Position numbers and translations under genes: made by a program. The notes beneath the pieces were generated by a model, which was not told where the DNA came from, did no database searches, and saw only the letters and a program-made list of their open reading frames with translations. From Reyranella soli (GTDB lineage Bacteria > Pseudomonadota > Alphaproteobacteria > Reyranellales > Reyranellaceae), in contig NZ_BKAJ01000073.1 in the NCBI RefSeq assembly GCF_007992495.1, positions 1-64,000 of the forward strand: a stretch of 64,000 nt of DNA, written 5' to 3'. Positions 58,994-64,000 of the stretch are shown piece after piece. The stretch's first letter is position 1; each line of letters starts with the position of its first letter.

Positions 58994-60622
58994 ATGCAGC
59001 AGTCACTTCCGGAATTCGTCGCCGCCATGGACAAGGCGGGCTTCCTCGTGCGCATCAAGGACGAGGTCCGCGTCGACCAGATCCCCAAGCTCATGGAGGC
59101 CAATCCGACCAAGGCCATCCTGGTCGAGAAGGTGAAGGACACCGAGTTCTCGGTGCTGGCCAATGCCTATTCCAACCAGGAGATGTTCGCCTGGGCCATG
59201 GGCTGCGACAAGACGCGGACCGGGCTCGAGATGGTCGCGCGCTCCAAGGGCCGCGTGAAGTGGGAGACCGTGACGACGGCGCCCTGCAAGGAAGTGATCC
59301 TGAAGGGCGACGACGTCGACCTGACGCGCCTGCCGCTGTTCCTGCATCACGACCGCGACGGCCACGCTTACACCAACGACAATCTCTTCATCAGCAAGCA
59401 TCCCGACACCGGCGTCTACGACTGGGGCATCTACCGCTCGATGTTCCGCACGAAGAACGAGAAGTCGGTCGATATGACCTGCACCTCGCACCGCCAGCGC
59501 ATCCACGCCATGGCGGCGGCGGCGAAGGGGCAGAATCTCGATGTCGCGATCGTGCTGGGCGGCCCGACCATCGACAAGATCGCGGCGCTGGTCGGCGTCA
59601 CCGCCGACACCGACGATTTCGAGGTGCTCGGCGCCTTTTACGGCGCGCCGGCCAAGATGATCAAATGCGAGACCATCGACGTGATGGTGCCGGCGAACGC
59701 CGAGATCGTGCTCGAATGCGAGCTGATGGCGCTCGAGGGGCTCGTCTACGACGAGGGGCCGTACGGCGAGTTCACCGGTATGTACGGCGGCGGCATCAAG
59801 CACAACTATCGCCTCAAGGTGAAGGCGATGACCTACCGCAAGGGCGGCATCTTCCAGCATTGCACCATCGGCGGCCTGCACCCCTGGTACACCGACAACA
59901 TGCTGCAGCTGCCGGCGATCGAGGCCGACCTGTTCAACGGACTGAAGCAGGGCGGCATCGACGTGCGCGAGGTGCGCTGCCCGCTGGGCGGCCTGTCCAA
60001 CATTGCCTATGCCAAGATTCACCCGCTGGGCGCGGGCGATTCCAAGCAGGCGCTCGGCATCATGCTGACCTGCTCGAAGCAGGGACTGCCCAAGATCGCC
60101 ATGGTGTTCGACACCGATGTCGACATCTGGGACGACCAGGCGGTGCTGTCCGCCCAGGCCTACCGCTACATGCCGGACAGGGACACGGTGCGGCTCGACG
60201 GGCTCAACACCATGACCGTCGATCCGAAGAGCACGACCTTGGGCATCTCCTCCAAGATCGGCCTGGATTGCACCGTGCCGCTGGGGCCGGAATGGAACCC
60301 CAACGAGTTCGTGCGCAGCACCGTCACCGACCTCGGCGATCCGCCGGCGGGACTCAAGATCATGACGGAAGAAGCGCTGACCAAGGACATGGAAGCGTTC
60401 ATCGCCAGCGAGCCGCGCGCTTGGCACGATATCCTGAAGCAGTATCACGGCCAGCCCTACCCGGTGCTCTACCGCGCGTTCGGCAACCTGCGCCACAAGC
60501 TCGGCCGCACCAACGACCCGCCGTGGTACCGTTACACGCTCTCCGCGACGCCGTTCTCCTGGGAGGCCAAGCCGCAGCCCATGAACCACTCGGATCCGCG
60601 GCACATCAAGACCACGAGCTGA
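58994..60622 (+). CDS. UbiD family (prenylated-FMN) decarboxylase
   Basis: A protein of 542 residues of the UbiD family: SLPEFVAAMDKAGFLVRI at the N terminus, the arginine in YRSMFR, and YDEGPYGEFTG holding the E-G-P-x-G-E catalytic motif (the Glu-Arg-Glu network of prenyl-FMN decarboxylases). It is longer than most UbiD proteins (about 490). ATG codons at 58985 and 58994 are possible; the second has better ribosome-site spacing. The enzyme reversibly decarboxylates unsaturated or aromatic acids. UbiX, which makes its cofactor, is encoded immediately downstream (8 bases). Confidence 0.93.
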   Translation: MQQSLPEFVAAMDKAGFLVRIKDEVRVDQIPKLMEANPTKAILVEKVKDTEFSVLANAYSNQEMFAWAMGCDKTRTGLEMVARSKGRVKWETVTTAPCKEVILKGDDVDLTRLPLFLHHDRDGHAYTNDNLFISKHPDTGVYDWGIYRSMFRTKNEKSVDMTCTSHRQRIHAMAAAAKGQNLDVAIVLGGPTIDKIAALVGVTADTDDFEVLGAFYGAPAKMIKCETIDVMVPANAEIVLECELMALEGLVYDEGPYGEFTGMYGGGIKHNYRLKVKAMTYRKGGIFQHCTIGGLHPWYTDNMLQLPAIEADLFNGLKQGGIDVREVRCPLGGLSNIAYAKIHPLGAGDSKQALGIMLTCSKQGLPKIAMVFDTDVDIWDDQAVLSAQAYRYMPDRDTVRLDGLNTMTVDPKSTTLGISSKIGLDCTVPLGPEWNPNEFVRSTVTDLGDPPAGLKIMTEEALTKDMEAFIASEPRAWHDILKQYHGQPYPVLYRAFGNLRHKLGRTNDPPWYRYTLSATPFSWEAKPQPMNHSDPRHIKTTS

Positions 60623-60630
60623 GGCGGCCG

Positions 60631-61239
60631 GTGGCAGCGAGCCCGCCCGTCCGGCGCATGGTCGTCGGCATCACCGGCGCCTCGGGAACGGTCTACGGCA
60701 TCCGTGTGCTGGAAATGCTGCGGGCCATGAAGATCGAAAGCCATCTCGTGATCTCCAAGGCGGGCGACCAGACGCGCGCGCTCGAGACCGACGTATCGGC
60801 GGCGGCCCTGCGCGCCCTCGCCGACAAGGTCTATGCGCCGGGCGACATCGCCGCTGCCATTTCGAGCGGTTCGTTCCAGACGATGGGCATGATCGTGGCG
60901 CCCTGCTCGGTGCGCACCTTGAGCGAGATCGCGACCGGCGTGACGTCGAGCCTCGTGGCGCGCGCGGCCGATGTCTGCCTGAAGGAACGCCGCCGGGTCG
61001 TCCTGATGTTCCGCGAGACGCCGCTGCATGCCGGCCACATCAAGAGCATGCTGGCCGTCACGGAGATGGGCGCCATCGTCGCCGTGCCGGTGCCGGCGTT
61101 CTATGCCCGCCCGCGCACGGTCGACGACATCGTCACCCATTCGGTGTCGCGCGCGTTGGACCTGTTCGGCCTCGACACGAAAGCCTTTCCGCGCTGGACC
61201 GGTCCCTCCGGCCTGGCCGGAGGCAGGAAAGGCAAGTGA
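60631..61239 (+). CDS. ubiX: UbiX-type flavin prenyltransferase
   Basis: A 202-residue flavin prenyltransferase: VVGITGASGTVYGIRVLEML is the FMN phosphate region, VAPCSVRTLSEIATGV carries the conserved serine, and RAADVCLKERRRVVLMFRETPL the typical C-terminal core. It attaches a dimethylallyl group to FMN to form the cofactor for UbiD enzymes. GTG at 60631 follows GAGGCGGCC; ATG at 60658 is an alternative. It lies between the two UbiD genes (58994 and 62700), serving both. The CopC-type gene starts on its stop codon. Confidence 0.93.
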   Translation: MAASPPVRRMVVGITGASGTVYGIRVLEMLRAMKIESHLVISKAGDQTRALETDVSAAALRALADKVYAPGDIAAAISSGSFQTMGMIVAPCSVRTLSEIATGVTSSLVARAADVCLKERRRVVLMFRETPLHAGHIKSMLAVTEMGAIVAVPVPAFYARPRTVDDIVTHSVSRALDLFGLDTKAFPRWTGPSGLAGGRKGK

Positions 61240-61619
61240 TGCTGAGACGTACGATGATCGCTGCCCTGCTCGTGCTGCCGGGCCAGGCCGTGCACGCCCA
61301 GCAGCCGGCGGGTGACGTCCACGTCCTCGAGTCGACGCCGGCTGCCAATGCGCATATCGGCCGCAAGAGCAGCGCCTTCTTCGTGCGCTTCGATCGGCCG
61401 GTCGACCATAGCAAGTCGACCCTGACGATCACCCATGGTGACAAGGTGATCGAGCGCCTGCATCCCCGGCTGGAATCGGCTCCGGAGGTGCTGTTCGCGG
61501 CCGCACCGACCCTGCCGCCTGGCGACTACAAGCTACACTGGGCGGTCATCACCCTGCAGGGCACGAAGGCCATCGAGGGCGACATCCCCTTCAAGGTCTC
61601 CGACCAGCCGCCGCAATAG
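61239..61619 (+). CDS. CopC-domain periplasmic protein
   Basis: A 126-residue protein with a signal peptide (MLRRTMIAALLVLPGQAVHA) and a CopC/copper-resistance beta-sandwich: HVLESTPAANAHIGRKSSAFFVRFDRPVD and LPPGDYKLHWAVITLQG are the usual first and last strands. The N-terminal ligand expected after cleavage is displaced (QQPAGDVHVL). CopC proteins bind copper in the periplasm. It overlaps the ubiX stop by one base, so it is transcribed with ubiX; a link between copper binding and the decarboxylases is not obvious. Confidence 0.8.
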   Translation: MLRRTMIAALLVLPGQAVHAQQPAGDVHVLESTPAANAHIGRKSSAFFVRFDRPVDHSKSTLTITHGDKVIERLHPRLESAPEVLFAAAPTLPPGDYKLHWAVITLQGTKAIEGDIPFKVSDQPPQ

Positions 61620-61641
61620 GCGCGGCGTGCGACCCGCTCGT

Positions 61642-62661
61642 TCAAGCGATCTTGAGGACCCTGCGCCCCACGACAATCGTGAGGAAGGCGGCCGCCGTCC
61701 CCAGCGCCGCCTCGGCCAGCCGATCGACCAGCAGCGGCTGCCACGGCGCGCCGCGGCTGAGGTTGCTCATGCCGATGGCGAGCGGCGAGAAGAAGAGCAG
61801 GGCGACGCCATAGTTGCGCGACACCGCGATCTCCGCCGCCCCCTGGCAGACGATGATGATCGCGATCAACGCGAGATGGCCGGGGTTGAAGGAGAAGAGG
61901 AAGGTGGCGACACCGACGCCGCCCAGCGTGCCGAGCATGAGATGAAGCAAGCGGCGCCAGACGTCGGCCGCGGCCAGCGCCGGCATCAGCGCGGCGACGG
62001 TGACCGCGGCCCAGAAGGGATTGCCGACGCCCAGGGCGAGAGCGAGCACCCACGCGGTCAGCACGCCGAGCGTGGCGGCCACGACCAGGACCAGATGCTG
62101 CCCGCGGTCGAGAGCGGCGTAGCCCGCGGCGAAGCGGCGACGCCATCCGCCGGATGGCGCTTCGTCCCCGGGTTCGGTTCTGTCCGCGCCGATCAGCCAG
62201 GCGAGCAGCACGGAGAGGGCCGCACCGCCGGCGCCGACGGCGATGCCGAGCGGCAGGCGGTCCCAGCTCGTCGGGATGTTGGCGATGATCAGCAGCACCA
62301 GCACGAAGAACATTTCTCCGCGCGGCACCCAGCGCATGGCGGCGCCCAGCGTGGCCGCGGCGATCACGGTGACGGCGAGCAGGACGCCCAGCACCGCAGG
62401 CGGCGCCTGCGCGGCCGAATAGGCCATGGCCACCGCGATCGCGAGGACCAGGCCCGCGCCGGCGACGATCTGCGACTCGACGCGCTTCTTCACCGGTTCG
62501 CTGTGGCCGTAGAGCATCGCCAGGCCACCGAAGGCGGCATAGACGGCGAGGTCGAGACGGCCGATGGCATCAAGCGCCAGCAATGGCACGCCGACAGCCA
62601 CGGCGACGCGGAGGGCGGCCTCGATATCGTGGCGAGGGATGTCGGCAAGCAGGCGACGCAT
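61642..62661 (-). CDS. FUSC-family membrane protein
   Basis: A 339-residue membrane protein with about ten hydrophobic segments in two blocks, and landmarks VAVGVPLLALDAIGRLDLAVYAAFGG and WAAVTVAALMP as in FUSC-type aromatic acid transporters. It is shorter than the FUSC protein encoded at 44049 and lacks a long hydrophilic insert. ATG at 62661 gives MRRLLADIPRHD; longer frames reach 62769. It is divergent from the second UbiD gene with only 38 bases between, so the two share a compact promoter region. It probably exports an aromatic acid substrate or product of the UbiD enzymes (inference). Confidence 0.82.
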   Translation of the reverse strand: MRRLLADIPRHDIEAALRVAVAVGVPLLALDAIGRLDLAVYAAFGGLAMLYGHSEPVKKRVESQIVAGAGLVLAIAVAMAYSAAQAPPAVLGVLLAVTVIAAATLGAAMRWVPRGEMFFVLVLLIIANIPTSWDRLPLGIAVGAGGAALSVLLAWLIGADRTEPGDEAPSGGWRRRFAAGYAALDRGQHLVLVVAATLGVLTAWVLALALGVGNPFWAAVTVAALMPALAAADVWRRLLHLMLGTLGGVGVATFLFSFNPGHLALIAIIIVCQGAAEIAVSRNYGVALLFFSPLAIGMSNLSRGAPWQPLLVDRLAEAALGTAAAFLTIVVGRRVLKIA

Positions 62662-62699
62662 CAACTGTTGTACTCGCGAAACGCAAGGACGGACTGACC

Positions 62700-64000
62700 A
62701 TGCCCTATCAAGATCTGCGCGCCTTCCTGACGGCGTTGAGAAACGCGGGTGAGCTCGTCGACATCGCACGGCCGATCGCTCTCAAGTACGACATCGCCAA
62801 GGCTCTTGCCAAGGCGAGTTCCGTCCAGGGGCCGGCGCTCATGTTCACTGAGACGGGCACGGATTTCCCGCTGGTCGCGGGCGTCTACGGCAACCGCAGG
62901 CTGGCGTTGCTCGCCTTTGAGGCGACCGAGCAGACGATCCATGACAAGGTGCTCAAGGGGATCAACAACCAGATCGGGCCCGTGGATTTCAAGGGAACCC
63001 CGCCTTGCCAGGAGGTCGTGCTGACGGGCGACGCGGTCGACGTCACCAAGCTGCCGGTGCCGACCTACAGCCCCAAGGACGGCGGCGCTTACATCACCGC
63101 CGGCATCGTCGTGTCGGAGAATCCCGAGACCGGCATTCCCGATATCGGCAACTACCGCTTCCAGATCCTGGGGCCCAAGGAAATGGGCGTGTTCTCGGCG
63201 TCGAACCATCGCTTCGGCAAGAACATCGCGCACGCGACCGAGATGGGGAAGGAACTGCATGCCGCAGTCGTGATCGGCGTCGATCCGATGACGATGTTCT
63301 CCTGTCAGGTCCAGTCGAGCGATGCGACCAACGACTGGTTCGTTGCCGGCGGCCTGCGCGGCGCGCCGGTCGAGCTTGCCAAGGCCGTCAGCAACGACCT
63401 CAAGGTGCCGGCGCACGCCGAGATCGTCATCGAGTTCACGGTCGACACCAAGACCCAGAAGATGGAGGGGCCGCTCGGCGAGTACACCGGCTACTACACG
63501 GCGGCCTCGCCCAAGCCGGTCGCCCGGATCACCGCGATCACGCATCGCAAGGGCGCGATCTTCCAGGGCCTGCTGACCGGCAAGCCGATCACCGAGAACC
63601 ACGTGTTGAAACAGATCCCGTTCGAGGCCTCGGTCCTGCGCCAGCTCCAGGCGCAGTTCCCGACCATCTCGGACCTCTCGATCAACAGCTCGGGCGGTGT
63701 GCAGACCTATGTCGTGATCGCCATGAAGCCGCGCTACGAAGGCGAGGCCAGGCACGCGATCCTCGCCGCCATGGCGTCAAACCTGCATCCCAAGTGGGTC
63801 GTCGTCGTCGAGCCCGACATCGACATCCGCAACTCGGCCGAGGTCGAGTGGGCGCAGTCGTTCCGCGTCAAGCCACGCGAGGACGTCTTCGTCGTCGACC
63901 GCACCGCCACCGCGCCGCTCGACCCCTATACCGACGGCGGCTACTCCTCATCGGTCGGCGTCGACGCCACGCGTCCCTTCGGTGTCGAGTTCCCCGAGGT
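62700..64000 (+). CDS. UbiD family decarboxylase, 3' end beyond window
   Basis: The first 433 residues of a second UbiD protein: MPYQDLRAFLTALRNAGELV at the N terminus, GNYRFQILGP with the conserved arginine, and MEGPLGEYTGYYT with the E-G-P-x-G-E motif. The frame is open to the window edge, so the gene is partial. AAGGACGG precedes the ATG by about ten bases. It differs clearly in sequence from the UbiD at 58994, so the two probably act on different acids while sharing the UbiX product. It is divergent from the FUSC gene. Confidence 0.93.
   Translation, partial: MPYQDLRAFLTALRNAGELVDIARPIALKYDIAKALAKASSVQGPALMFTETGTDFPLVAGVYGNRRLALLAFEATEQTIHDKVLKGINNQIGPVDFKGTPPCQEVVLTGDAVDVTKLPVPTYSPKDGGAYITAGIVVSENPETGIPDIGNYRFQILGPKEMGVFSASNHRFGKNIAHATEMGKELHAAVVIGVDPMTMFSCQVQSSDATNDWFVAGGLRGAPVELAKAVSNDLKVPAHAEIVIEFTVDTKTQKMEGPLGEYTGYYTAASPKPVARITAITHRKGAIFQGLLTGKPITENHVLKQIPFEASVLRQLQAQFPTISDLSINSSGGVQTYVVIAMKPRYEGEARHAILAAMASNLHPKWVVVVEPDIDIRNSAEVEWAQSFRVKPREDVFVVDRTATAPLDPYTDGGYSSSVGVDATRPFGVEFPE

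Overview
The window is about 64 kb of GC-rich DNA, dense with catabolic operons, typical of a soil or rhizosphere Alphaproteobacterium (Hyphomicrobiales or a Reyranella-like lineage is my best guess; no rRNA or marker gene is present to fix it). Pointers are the many solute receptors (ABC-Liv, TRAP and Bug types), hydantoinase/carboxylase, UbiD and molybdenum hydroxylase genes, frequent GTG starts, and a signal-transduction ATPase with OmpR-type DNA-binding domains. No tRNA, rRNA, CRISPR, integrase, IS element or phage module was seen.

Layout. (1) 0.7-12.4 kb: one long co-directional unit, HyuA- and HyuB-type subunits (the latter with a Cys-rich carboxylase-gamma-like tail), a fumarylacetoacetate-hydrolase-family enzyme, an SDR, a complete Liv-type ABC importer with a DUF3830 protein inside it, and an XRE-cupin regulator. 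A palindromic operator candidate overlaps a possible promoter just upstream. (2) 12.4-18.3 kb: a LysR regulator divergent from a TRAP transporter, a RidA-like protein and a three-domain RidA protein; two perfect LysR-type palindromes sit between. (3) 18.6-21.2 kb: an orphan gene and a graveyard of gene fragments (3' half of an MhpA-like monooxygenase plus two short relics). (4) 21.2-25.3 kb: Bug receptor, phytanoyl-CoA-dioxygenase-like enzyme, SDR and MmgE/PrpD protein. (5) 25.4-27.9 kb: YqeY-like protein, then cytochrome b, sulfite-oxidase-fold molybdoenzyme and a repetitive small secreted protein. (6) 28.2-32.3 kb: a 1084-residue regulator with two winged-helix domains, an ATPase and a TPR tail, with a truncated relative on the other strand. 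(7) 32.3-46.1 kb: stress and detoxification genes (two alpha/beta hydrolases, DJ-1/PfpI protein, zinc alcohol dehydrogenase, GFA, VOC and ABM proteins), then an Aae-like efflux module whose parts are separated by a YdeP-type molybdoenzyme and cytochrome bd oxidase. (8) 46.1-48.8 kb: small unknown genes, a low-molecular-weight phosphatase with a broken 5' end, a histidine phosphatase and a TetR repressor with a tandem operator. (9) 48.9-55.2 kb: a PaoABC-type molybdenum aldehyde oxidoreductase without export signal, a four-domain rhodanese and an EEP-family hydrolase. (10) 55.2-64 kb: amidohydrolase of the decarboxylase class, an isochorismatase relic, a sulfatase, an SRPBCC protein, UbiD, UbiX, CopC-like protein, FUSC transporter and a second UbiD cut by the window end.

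How the genes fit together. Regions 1, 2 and 4 each pair a high-affinity uptake system with a short set of enzymes and, in 1 and 2, a local regulator: self-contained import-and-degrade cassettes whose substrates cannot be read from the sequence. Regions 9 and 10 look like oxidation and (de)carboxylation of aldehydes and aromatic acids: UbiX supplies the prenylated flavin needed by both UbiD proteins. Several genes show clear decay or frameshifts (20 kb, 32 kb, 36.8 kb, 47.0 kb, 56.5 kb), so the segment has been remodelled.
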